Made by a program: the position numbers and the translations under genes
Notes under the pieces: model-generated
The model's database searches: none
What the model was told of the DNA's origin: nothing
Seen by the model: the letters and a program-made list of their open reading frames with translations, nothing else
Assembly: GCA_022925895.1 (NCBI GenBank)
Contig: JAKSYS010000245.1
Location: 64,001 to 79,066 of the forward strand
DNA length: 15,066 bases
Direction: 5' to 3'
From: Fragilaria crotonensis
Taxonomy: Eukaryota > Bacillariophyta > Fragilariophyceae > Fragilariales > Fragilariaceae
Shown: in pieces, positions 7,183-15,066 of the stretch
Numbering within the stretch: position 1 is the stretch's first letter
Layout of the letters: every line of letters starts with the position of its first letter

Positions 7183-7997
7183 AAGTTTTGTTCCCGCCAA
7201 CACCATTGCTTGCGATTCGTAATTTGCACTTTCATCATCAGGGTACTTCTAATGTTTAAAGCACACTGTATACTTCATACTTCATCTGCTTGAAACCATC
7301 GTTGCAAATGGGATCTGCTGGAGCGAACGTACGTACTTCAAGATGAAATCATAGCCATTGTATGCGCGTGGTTGAAGCGCAGTAGTGGTCCATGAGTCTG
7401 AACTGCGTTACGAAGTTGCGTTGTCTTGCACAAGTTGTCATCGTTTTCCGATTGAGCTCCTTCCTCGTCTTTGATGGGTTGTCGCCTCGAATGCAATGCT
7501 ATCGTGACGATGGGTCGTTGTTGAAGTCCATCGTTCGCAATCTGAGTTTTGCGCATTTTCCGTGGGTGGGTGTCAAGTGTCAAGCTTCGCATATACGTGG
7601 CAGTGACATATCCAACAATTTTTTTATCCAATCTCAGGTCTAGAATCTGCGTTGTCATCGGTAGATAAATGACATCAGACTAAAGAATTGCCAATCACAT
7701 CCACTCCGGCAAATCCCTCTCACATCATCCACGCTTTGCGTTTCTTGCTGATGGATCCTCGTCATCGTTTCTCGGCGGGTGCAGCATTTCTGGCGAGGGT
7801 GTAGTGGTGTACTCGGAGTAGATTCCAACGGGTGTAGTTTCCAATTCAGCCTTACGCCATTCGCGAATCGAGCCTGATGGGGCACAAATCGGGGTTTTGC
7901 AGCACCAGGGTTGCTAAGGAACGATGCATGCTGAACTTCAATTTGGATCGCAAGTGTATCGGACATCAAGGGATCGTTCCATACTAAGCTTGCGACC
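7183..7997. other. Intergenic region with no convincing gene
   Basis: Frames on both strands at 7338-7658 and a 209-residue minus frame at 7655-8284 are open but match no family I know; the latter overlaps the better-supported plus-strand ORF starting at 7998. One CRE-like TGACATCA lies at 7670-7677, about 320 bp upstream of that ORF. Confidence 0.4.
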
Positions 7998-8687
7998 ATG
8001 AAAGAACCACATCTGAGCACTTCTCCGCTGCCAACCGCGAAATCGATTGGCAACCATCGAGCACGCCAAGGATTGAGTAACGCGATGTCGAAAAATGAGA
8101 CTGAAATACCAAGACATCCCTCGTTCACACCCACCCGATCCTTCGTGTCAAGCCAGCTCCAGCAAAAGGCTAGTTGGCTCTCGACCTTGTCTGACAGGTC
8201 CTTGTGCGACAAGTCCTTTGAGGGACGCACCCAGCCTTCGGCGGCACTGCTTAGGTTGATGTTCTTTCTCGTGTCGTGCTGCAAGGTGGATCAATTGTTG
8301 TACTGTGCTGTTGGGTTCATGCAGCGACACATCCACCATGTTCCTTTTCTTTTACGGTTCAAGTTCATACGTGTCCTTGTCAAGAAAGCAAAGGACAGCG
8401 TCCAAGGATCCCTTGCTGCAATGACACGCCGCTCCTCCTTCGAGACACCAGCGAACGGCCAAATGTCGAATAAGCAATTAGAAATCATCAGCAGTAGCGA
8501 TGACGCTACATCGCCAGCAACGATCCTCTCTTGCTTAGAAGACGATCCCGATGACTACGGGTTCTTCGCCGATTTCGAGGAAGACAATAACTTTCTTGAG
8601 GAAAAATATCAGTTTCAAAGTTACGTGTGGACTCGAGATAGTCGCATGACTAATAGCTTGTGCACTTTGGAGGAAGTTGACGAATAG
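7998..8687 (+). CDS. Hypothetical protein with acidic DDYGFFADFEE C-terminal segment
   Basis: This frame encodes 229 residues. The best-supported part is the C-terminal 88 residues starting at the internal ATG at 8421 (residue 142, MTRRSSFETPANGQ). It is Ser-rich then strongly acidic (ATILSCLEDDPDDYGFF and ADFEEDNNFLEE), a composition hard to get by chance. I recall similar DDYGFF-type segments in uncharacterised diatom proteins, but cannot name a family. The N-terminal part is Ser/Thr/Arg-rich with a short hydrophobic patch (LLRLMFFLVSCC, about 84-95). A 39-nt in-frame GT...CAG interval at 8286-8324 is probably too short for an intron. A 209-residue minus-strand frame overlaps the first 290 bp, so the true start could be 7998, the ATG of residue 30, or 8421. 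Confidence 0.5.
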   Translation: MKEPHLSTSPLPTAKSIGNHRARQGLSNAMSKNETEIPRHPSFTPTRSFVSSQLQQKASWLSTLSDRSLCDKSFEGRTQPSAALLRLMFFLVSCCKVDQLLYCAVGFMQRHIHHVPFLLRFKFIRVLVKKAKDSVQGSLAAMTRRSSFETPANGQMSNKQLEIISSSDDATSPATILSCLEDDPDDYGFFADFEEDNNFLEEKYQFQSYVWTRDSRMTNSLCTLEEVDE

Positions 8688-9280
8688 GAACGTGGACGTG
8701 TGATCAAACTCCACGCAATGAAATGATTGCGCTGAGAGGCAAATTTGCTATGCTTACAGGGGTCTCCGCACACCTGGCAAACCTAAGATGCTATAATGAG
8801 GCAAATTGAATGCTATAATCTACTTACGAGTGCCTAAGTGCAATACCCAGTTATGTCCTCGAAGTCACTCGTGATTCTCCTGGTGAGGACTCGATAGCTT
8901 AGAGATCTTCCTGGTACTAGACTACTCGTAGTAGCAGATTTGAATCGTCTTCTATTACACTCTGGATGTTTTTCGAGTGCGTATCACAGAGAGAGCACAC
9001 CTTGCACCTTGCACGCGCTGATTTTGTCGCCCGAGGTGGTGTTCCAGCGATGTTCAGGAGGATTCCCAATTCCGAACACCGTGCTCTCGCTAGTAGGCGT
9101 ACAGACACACTCCAACAGATGATAACGATTTTCTAAAAAATCTGTATTTTTGTTTCTCATTTCTCGACTTCGTCGCGGTGTGCTGCACTCTGAGAGGGTA
9201 CACACAAGGTGCTCTAGTGTCTGGATCCATCGCATCACTGCTAACCTCCCGATCACAGACGTATTAGTACTGCGACCGAA
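8688..9280. other. Intergenic region upstream of the PLP enzyme gene
   Basis: No convincing gene is seen; the short overlapping frames at 8917-9256 look like chance. A small repeat is present: ATGCTATAAT at 8788-8797 and 8810-8819, each near a GAGGCAAATT word that also occurs at about 8735. The promoter of the gene at 9281 should lie here. Confidence 0.45.
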
Positions 9281-10921
9281 ATGACTAACCCGTCAGCGGG
9301 GGGCTTTCTTTCTCTATTTATCTGCGTGTCGCTGAAAATGGTCGTTGTCACCAAAGCACTTCACGTTGCTAGTAGGCTGTCAGCCGTTCGCTCTCCAACA
9401 GTTCAGGCATCGTTTCGATGTTTCTCCTTGAAGGATCGAATGAATGTGGATGACTTGGATCACGACCTGGGAAATGTGGGTGTAGGCCGTCATTGTGGAG
9501 AGAACTCCAGTCAGGGATCAGATGGTTGGAGGAAGGTTTCGTTTGAGGACGTCGAGATTCCGAAGCAGAGTTATACCCCGTCTGATTTCAGGACGATGGA
9601 AAAGGTGGATCTGAGACCCGTCGCATCCCCTCTGAAACCGTCGCCAGTCGAAATCGTCTCGGTACGAGGGAAGCAGGTTTATATTAAGCGCGATGATTTG
9701 CTACGGCTAGAACGATCCAACGTGAGCGGAAACAAGGCACGCAAGATGTTGGCACTGAACCAAATACCTGCTGCGGAGTTTCCCAAGTGTGTTGTTAGTT
9801 ACGGAGGATCGCAAAGTAATGCCATGCTAGCACTTGCGGCGGTTGTTCAATCGAAGAATGCGGAGGCAACGGCTACCGTTAATCCTGATGGAAATGATGA
9901 TAACAGCTACGACGAAGACGTGCCGGAGGAAGAATCTGAAAGGCTGAGAAATATCGTACGAGAGAAGCGATTCGTATATTATACCAAGAAGCTACCTCGC
10001 TTTCTGAAAAAGAACCCCAGCGGTAACTACTTTAGAGCAAAAGCTCTGGGCATGGAAGTGATCGAAGTGTCGAACGATGAGTACAATCATCTTTTTGGAG
10101 GTGACTCTGGTGGCAAATCGGACGCTCCCGCTGATTTGCCAATACCAGTGAGTGGAGACTCTGTTTGGGTAAGTTCAGTCATCGAGGTGTGTGACTGTTG
10201 AACCACAATTGTTACTAAGCTTGAGACGCAGATCCCACAAGGTGGTGCCTGCGGGTTTGCGGTTCCAGGGTGCAAGTTATTGGCCGGTGAAATTTTATTG
10301 TTTTGGGCAGAAAATGGAAATGGACGACCCTTGTCGGTTTTTGTTCCTGGAGGAACTTGCTCCACAGCTATTATTCTACATAGAGAGCTTCGAAAGATGC
10401 AGACCAGCAGCGATCCCTCCAGTCGAATGGATATTGATGTTGTGGTCATTCCTTGTGTTGGCGATGAGGGATACGCTGAACGACAAATGATGGCGTTGAA
10501 CATGGAAACTGGAGGGACTGGTGAAAAAGATGAGATTCCGCAGGTCTTGAAACCGGCTCCCATGGCGTCATTCTATTTGGAAGGGGCAGAGAAATTCCGA
10601 TACTTTCGCTTCGGAGAACCCGATGTTGACATTTTGGATTCCTTTCGGGAGATGGAGAGTTGCGGCGTTAAGGTTGATCTGTTGTACGGTGCGCCTGCCT
10701 GGCATTTGCTGCTGCGACACTGGCCTGTCGTTGGCGATGCAGAGTCGTGTAACTTTTTGACTGGACGCGAGATTATGTATGTGCACAGCGGCGGCCTTGA
10801 AGGTGTCAATAGTCAGCTCATGAGATACCGGCACAGAGGCTTGGTTGAAGGGAATGAAGTCCAGCACCCGGAACGGCAACGACGAGCTTCGAAGGAATTT
10901 TTCGATACACGACTGGAGTAG
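9281..10921 (+). CDS. PLP-dependent enzyme, D-cysteine desulfhydrase/ACC deaminase family (two exons)
   Basis: Exons 9281-10168 and 10232-10921 join in phase 0 to encode 525 residues. The fold-type II PLP motifs are clear: VYIKRDDL (133-140), SGNKARK with the probable PLP lysine K152, SYGGSQSNAMLAL (173-185), IPQGGACG (297-304), PGGTCSTAI (335-343) and HSGGLEGV (about 481-488). Family members cleave D-cysteine to pyruvate, H2S and ammonia, or 1-aminocyclopropane-1-carboxylate to 2-oxobutyrate and ammonia; sequence alone does not decide which. The protein is much longer than bacterial members (about 330-350 residues). The excess is an N-terminal extension of about 100 residues and an acidic insertion (about 192-222). 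The first 55 residues are poor in acidic residues and rich in Arg/Ser, suggesting organelle import; the internal ATG at 9338 (residue 20) would give a cleaner mitochondrial-type presequence. Confidence 0.88.
10169..10231 (+). other. Intron in the PLP enzyme gene, 63 nt
   Basis: The donor is GTAAGT at 10169 and the acceptor GACGCAG ends at 10231. TACTAAG at 10213-10219 closely matches a branch-point consensus at a suitable distance. Removing it joins GDSVW to IPQGGACG, which restores a conserved family motif. Reading through would stop after ten codons. Confidence 0.9.
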
Positions 10922-11448
10922 AGGTGGTGACGAATGCAACCTTCCTTGAGTGGGCAAGAAGCGCTCGTTGTTGATGGGTGATGGGATTCTGTGATCAATT
11001 CGCCACTCTGATCGTTGTCATCTCGTGAATTCGCGACAACGGAGACGCAACTCATTCGATTCACTCGTTTGGTACTTTGTTACGTCGTACCAGCAATCAA
11101 AGTACCGTTTGTCTCCTGGCAACAAAGTGTTATTCGAATACCTAGCAACTGGTGCGATATTTTTTCGTTGAAAACCTGGGCCGGCGGCAGGCTGCGGACA
11201 ACGCTGTAACGGTTCTTCGTTCGAAATGTGCGTGAAGGTATGTGAAGAAGTTAACAGCGTGATAACTTGCGGAGTCCACATGCCACGGCCCGATCGACAC
11301 AGGAGCTAGCCTACAATATTGCAATGACCTGACATGGTATTGTCCTGAGGGCTGTGAGCCATGACGTAAATCAGGATTACCCTTCGTGCATGCTAAATCG
11401 AATGGTTGTGCTGATGGCATACTCTAGAAGTACTAGATAGCGAGGGCC
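10922..11448. other. Convergent 3' intergenic region
   Basis: This lies between the ends of the plus-strand PLP enzyme gene and the minus-strand SDR gene. Three overlapping minus-strand frames of 83-92 residues resemble no family and look like chance. No repeat or terminator-like structure stands out. Confidence 0.5.
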
Positions 11449-12412
11449 TTACCATGGAATCTGTAATCCATCTTCGCAATTGACGAACTTCCCAGTGTCT
11501 TCTAATGTGGCTTTGATGGTTTCATAGATGACACGTTTTGCCCCAATTCTGGGTTCTACAGCTCCCTCAATATCCCAAATGGCTTCGTACTTTTTTGTCA
11601 TTTCAGTCCTGTTAAATCCAGGGTGAAGTAGGATGACGGTGTATCCCTTCTTTCGGAGCTCTTCTGCCTGCAAGACTCCAGCAATGTTACAGGCGGCACG
11701 AGACATGTGGTGACCATAATCGCCGCCTTCGTCCTTGTTTTGAGTGGATCTCCATTCCACTGATCCAGCCTGAGACGTGATGATGACAAGTTTGGCGTCG
11801 GTCGCCAATGCCCCTGCGTTGACAAGCGCAGAATTCATGCGTAACGGTCCCAACGCACAGATATCGATTTGCTTCAACTGCTCGTCGAAGTTAAGACTAT
11901 CGTCCAAGATCTTTTCGCACGGCTCATAGAAGTATCCCGCGTTGTTGATGACGACGTCAATGTCACCGCCGTCCCTTTTTGACCTTCTTGGCAACAGCCT
12001 TGACGGCTTCAGTATCGGTCAGATCAACGTCTTTGTAAACATTGTATTTCCCAACCAACTTTTCAAGCTCTGGGGTGCTGCTGCGACACACAATAATTGC
12101 CGTAGCACCAATTTGAACAAGCTCCTTGGCAATCTCGAGTCCCAAGCCTCTATTTCCTCCAGTTACCAAGACGCGCTTTCCGGACAAGTCACCTCCGTCG
12201 TAGACACTACTAATGTCCAAGAAACGCTGGTTATTTTCTTCCTTGGCTTTGGCGACTCGAGCGCGTTGATCGGCGATAGAGTAAGTCCCTCCTCGAGTCT
12301 CATCAAAGTCAGTCATCTTGAGTGCAGTCGTGCTGGTACGAATGGTAATCGGTGCGGCAAAAGCTTTGCAAGCTACAATGAAGGCGGCATATGAGGCAAG
12401 GCGAAGAAGCAT
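11449..12412 (-). pseudogene. Plastid-type short-chain dehydrogenase/reductase, split by a one-base frameshift
   Basis: Two overlapping minus-strand frames together encode one SDR of about 320 residues. The start is the ATG at 12412; an upstream TTG is ignored. Residues 1-21 form a hydrophobic signal ending in CKAFAAP, a good match to the ASAFAP-type junction of diatom plastid preproteins. The Rossmann motif TGGNRGLG is at 84-91. The frame then breaks at an AAAAAGGG run (plus-strand 11973-11980): the first frame stops soon after (TGA, about 11963), and one base fewer continues directly into [13 protein letters not shown]. The second part has ITSQAGS, PGFNRTEMT and ends NCEDGLQIPW. The usual YxxxK region reads YGHHMSR (232-238), so the expected catalytic Tyr and Lys are His and Arg. 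Substrate unknown; NAD(P)H-linked redox is expected if active. The break could be an assembly error rather than decay. Confidence 0.82.
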
Positions 12413-13036
12413 GATGAACAATACACACTTTGCTACGTGTCAGAAATGTGCGGCAGAGTAAAGTTTCCAGAAAGAGAACCCCGCGGATCGGCTTCCCGAT
12501 ATGGATGACACTTGCAGTGCGAGGATCGCACGTACGATGACGTGTTGCTATCGAGGGACGCGTGGAAGACCTATTACTGGTTACTGAGTTACTGTGTAAG
12601 AGCATCACGTATGATATGCATATGAAGCTACTTGTACTATACCAGTATCAGATATCAGATATCAGATATCAGATATCATACTGTACGTACAAGTGCTGGA
12701 GTGTACAGTACCGTTTCCAGTACTTGTACTCTACCGATAGCGCAATTCTGACAAATGGGACATGAAAAGCATTTAGCAAGCCTTCCCTTGTCTGAAAGAT
12801 CGGCTAGCCTTCAAAGAATAAGGGGAAGAAAAGTCATCTTGAAAACGATGATTCTATTCTACGTAATGTGCAAGCTTGACAGGTTGTTGGAAGCTTGCAG
12901 CATTTATACGACTGCTTTAGCTAATGTCAATTAAATGTTTGCTTGGTGATGTTCTAAACATTTTTAACTATATCACTCCTACTCCTACTTTTTGGAAAGT
13001 TCCTGTTGCTGTTTAAATGAGAATATGCCATTTCGC
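12413..13036. other. Intergenic region upstream of the SDR gene
   Basis: No convincing gene is visible. It should contain the SDR promoter; a TGACGTG motif lies about 125 bp upstream of its ATG. A heptamer tandem repeat (12646-12679) and GTAC-type words (12681-12730) follow. From about 12,750 the sequence becomes T-rich on the plus strand, leading into the decayed minus-strand gene. Confidence 0.5.
12646..12679. repeat. Tandem repeat of heptamer TATCAGA, about 4.7 copies
   Basis: Four exact TATCAGA units run from 12646 to 12673, followed by a partial unit. The array is short enough to be a simple microsatellite, lying about 235 bp upstream of the SDR start codon. Confidence 0.85.
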
Positions 13037-14070
13037 TTAGTCTTCTGCAGCAAGAACCTTCTCCCTCCACCCCTCCACATTCTTGGTGTCCATCTTGACC
13101 GAATGATTGCTGTGCAAGAAACTGTCATCCTCATCAGAGCCTCTTTAGTGAAAATTTTTCTTCTCTCATACATGGGCATTGTTGCTGGGCCTGAGGAATC
13201 TTTGCTTGCATGCATGTGTGGCAACCTCAGAATTAGGATTCATGGGGGCTCAAAATTCTATCAATGCACGAGGTGCTTGTCTTCTTGTTAGCAACAGACA
13301 AGAAGCCATGATTGCTGCGAGCATTGTTGTCTGCATGAAGTGTTCATTCAACTGCCGCTAATTTTGTGCTCCTTTGCGCCAAATCTTTGATGATTCTGCA
13401 CTTTGCCTTAGCTACCAGTAGTACTTTTCCTGTTATGATCTCCGCCACTTCAAGAACGTGTAATCTCTATCAATGCTGGCCTACCCGGAGGAGCAGGCCC
13501 AGGAAACAACATCTCCTTTTTTGGTGGAGGATCGTCATGATCAACTACTTTTTCCTCCTCATTTTCATTTTCCTCCTCCTTGTAATGGTCATTGTCATCG
13601 CCTTCATAAATATTTTGCATGTCCTGGCTGGTGCTCAGCAGCAGCTGATCCCTCGGATTCTTTGCAGCAAACTAGCTAACACATCAGCCTTCTGCTTTAT
13701 TCATCATTGCAGAGGTCCATTGCTTTTATGACTTCATCCAGGCTTTGGGATCACTTGTGCGGGGAGGCAAGAGAGGAACAAAGCTGTGCTTGAGGCTCTC
13801 CTCCATATTACCCATGCCAGGGTGCTGACTAGCTAGTTGAATGAGAAAATTCTCTTGTTCTTCTGCACCATCCCATTCCACACCTCGTCCAATTGGAAGG
13901 TGTTCATCAATAAGATCAAGAAAGTCAGCTTTGATAGAAAAGCCTAGACCGCATGTCATAGCTGCTGTGGCTTTGTTCTTTTCAATGTTGCAGGTACCAT
14001 TTTTGAAGATGTGGTCATTTGGTAGTGAAAGTAAGTAATTTAAATGGATCCTGTTTTGAGATTTGTTCAA
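13037..14070 (-). pseudogene. Decayed Myb/SANT-like (DUF6818-like) gene
   Basis: A series of minus-strand blocks in changing frames reads like one protein of about 340 residues. Block A (13726-14070; first ATG at 13959) contains AAMTCGLGFSIKADFLDLID, then EHLPIG and MEESLKHSF, resembling the start of the DUF6818/Myb-like domain found in many diatom, oomycete and plant proteins. It continues as DEVIKAMDLCNDE and IKQKADVLASLLQ in other frames. An acidic block at about 13450-13666 includes YEGDDNDHYKEEENENEEEK and PPPKKEMLFPGPAPPGRP. EVAEIITGKVLLVAKAKC begins the next block (about 13231-13447, with an internal TGA), and a final block ends EGWREKVLAAED at a stop at 13037-13039. At least four frame changes and one stop argue for decay. 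Base composition is T-rich on the plus strand, unlike its neighbours. No terminal repeats were found. Confidence 0.5.
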
Positions 14071-14278
14071 CCTCCTCCAGGAGGTTGCTCAAAATGCTGG
14101 ACTTTGGTGGGAAGGTGAATGTGTTTTGTGTGATTCAAATTTTGTTGGTGCACACTGTGACAAGATGTATGCAACTAGCAGAGGATGCCAATATGCCAAC
14201 AACTACATGTCTTCGTCAATCTTGAAGTTACCAGTTGACCATCCAGTGGCACAGATGAGTCTGTTTGTACCCTGTTAG
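14063..14278 (+). other. Possible Cys-rich coding fragment
   Basis: This open frame has no ATG near its left end. It reads NAGLWWEGECVLCDSNFVGA, then HCDKMYATSRGCQYANNYM, and ends at TAG 14276-14278. Purine-first codons and a C-x2-C...HC...C pattern suggest real coding origin, perhaps an exon or a remnant beside the decayed minus-strand gene. No family is recognised, and the reverse strand also reads fairly openly. Confidence 0.25.
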
Positions 14279-14892
14279 ATGTCAGCATCATCATTACTGT
14301 ACTCTAGTAGTACATGTTAAAGCAGCAAAAACTTGCCGGTTCAGATAAGTGACTAGGAGGAATTTGATCAATCAGTGACAGTTTTCACCGAGCGACGGCG
14401 GTAGGACTGCGATTGCCGCAATTCACGGCGCATTTATTCATTTATTCTTGCAGATAACACGGAAAAACTGAACGCGGCCGGTGTGAAACGATAAACGATA
14501 CACCACAAGCAAGCAATGTATGATTGGTTGCTGAAGGCTCAAGACTCAAGACCAAAGAGAAATAATATACACTCTATGTATATACGTAATGCGCAATAAG
14601 CAGTGAGTAGTGAGTACGACGTACTCGAGTCTCGTGTACTACAGTATGTGTGTACGCTAGTATCAAGGTCTCCAGTCTCCAGCATTACGGGTACGAGTAC
14701 AAAATAGTCCAAAATCCAAAATGTCTGAACCACATTGCGCTCCAGAGATTTCAATGCTACTACCAGCTACCAGGTACATTTGTACTACGGAAGAGCCATC
14801 TGGGCTGACTGGAAATCTGGTAAATTTCTGTTCTCAATTATTCAAATGAACTGGAGTAAAATCTAAGTCCAATACAGAACACCTTTCTGAAT
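14279..14892. other. Intergenic region with GTAC-type words
   Basis: No convincing gene is present. GTACGAGTAC at 14691-14700 and TACCAGGTAC at 14768-14777 repeat words found near 2.8 and 4.3-4.6 kb. The 71-residue minus frame at 14539-14754 lies over this repeat-like sequence and is not supported. Confidence 0.5.
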
Positions 14893-15066
14893 ATGCCAGC
14901 ATTTAGTTCTAGCGTTTTATATGCTAATTCCATCAACCTGTCCCGGCAATGCGATGCTTTTAGCCTTGTGAGTCGTCCTTTGCCGTGCCACTCCATGAGG
15001 CGGACTCAAATGCTTGGCAGGGCAGGACGCATGATGCAGGTCATTAATGCCAAAATGTCTTTTGCG
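14893..15066 (+). CDS. Possible 5' end of a gene running off the right edge
   Basis: From an ATG at 14893 the frame is open for 58 codons to the window edge; the nearest in-frame stop upstream is at 14857-14859. The product starts MPAFSSSVLYANSINLSRQC and continues with several Arg and Met and almost no acidic residues (one Asp), which fits an organelle presequence. No domain is visible in the part present, so this remains a weak call. Confidence 0.35.
   Translation, partial: MPAFSSSVLYANSINLSRQCDAFSLVSRPLPCHSMRRTQMLGRAGRMMQVINAKMSFA

Noticed and set aside
7655-8284. 209-residue minus-strand open frame
   Set aside because: It has no recognisable domain and overlaps the plus-strand ORF whose acidic C-terminal part looks truly coding. 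It is kept as an alternative in that entry rather than called.
8286-8324. Possible 39-nt intron in the hypothetical gene
   Set aside because: It has GT and CAG ends, but is shorter than the other introns here and its length is a multiple of three with no stop, so reading through is simpler.
10087-10563. 158-residue minus-strand open frame
   Set aside because: It lies antisense across both exons and the intron of the PLP enzyme gene, whose motifs are unambiguous.
1-15066. tRNA or rRNA genes, CRISPR arrays, complete transposons
   Set aside because: No T-loop/acceptor pattern, spaced repeat array, transposase catalytic domain or terminal repeat pair could be found by eye on either strand.

Overview
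This window reads as nuclear DNA of a diatom (a photosynthetic stramenopile). The evidence is a diatom-style HSF-type DNA-binding protein, a short-chain dehydrogenase whose N-terminus carries a KAFAAP signal/transit junction like the ASAFAP motif of diatom plastid preproteins, short GT-AG introns of 54-63 nt, TGACGTCA elements resembling diatom CO2/cAMP-responsive elements, and monocistronic genes on both strands separated by 0.5-1 kb. The assignment is inferred from family knowledge and has not been checked by a search.

Layout, left to right. A minus-strand coding region runs off the left edge (1-847) and has a Cys-rich CPCC motif; I do not recognise its product. Next on the minus strand are a prolyl 4-hydroxylase-type 2-oxoglutarate/Fe(II) oxygenase (1517-2530) and an ICT1/ArfB-type peptidyl-tRNA hydrolase with a GGQ motif (3456-4112). 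A repeat-rich intergenic region follows (about 4.2-5.0 kb), with GTAC-based dyads and a GGGTTTGGGTGGG array. On the plus strand come a probable small two-exon gene (5190-5519), an HSF-family regulator (6037-6990) whose C-terminal coding sequence appears to continue in other frames to 7182, a hypothetical protein with an acidic DDYGFFADFEE segment (7998-8687), and a two-exon PLP enzyme of the D-cysteine desulfhydrase/ACC deaminase family (9281-10921). The minus strand then carries a plastid-type SDR oxidoreductase interrupted by a one-base frameshift (11449-12412) and a decayed Myb/SANT-like (DUF6818-like) gene (13037-14070). A short open frame at the right edge may be the start of another plus-strand gene.

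The genes do not form an operon or one pathway. They look like independent housekeeping, redox and regulatory genes. I see no defence system, CRISPR array, tRNA, rRNA or intact mobile element. The points most worth a second look are the frame disruptions (HSF tail, SDR, DUF6818 remnant), the recurring GTAC-type palindromic words confined to intergenic DNA, and the CRE-like cluster upstream of the HSF gene. The frame disruptions could be real gene decay or assembly indels, and the sequence alone cannot decide. About 3.9 kb of other genes in the window is free of them.
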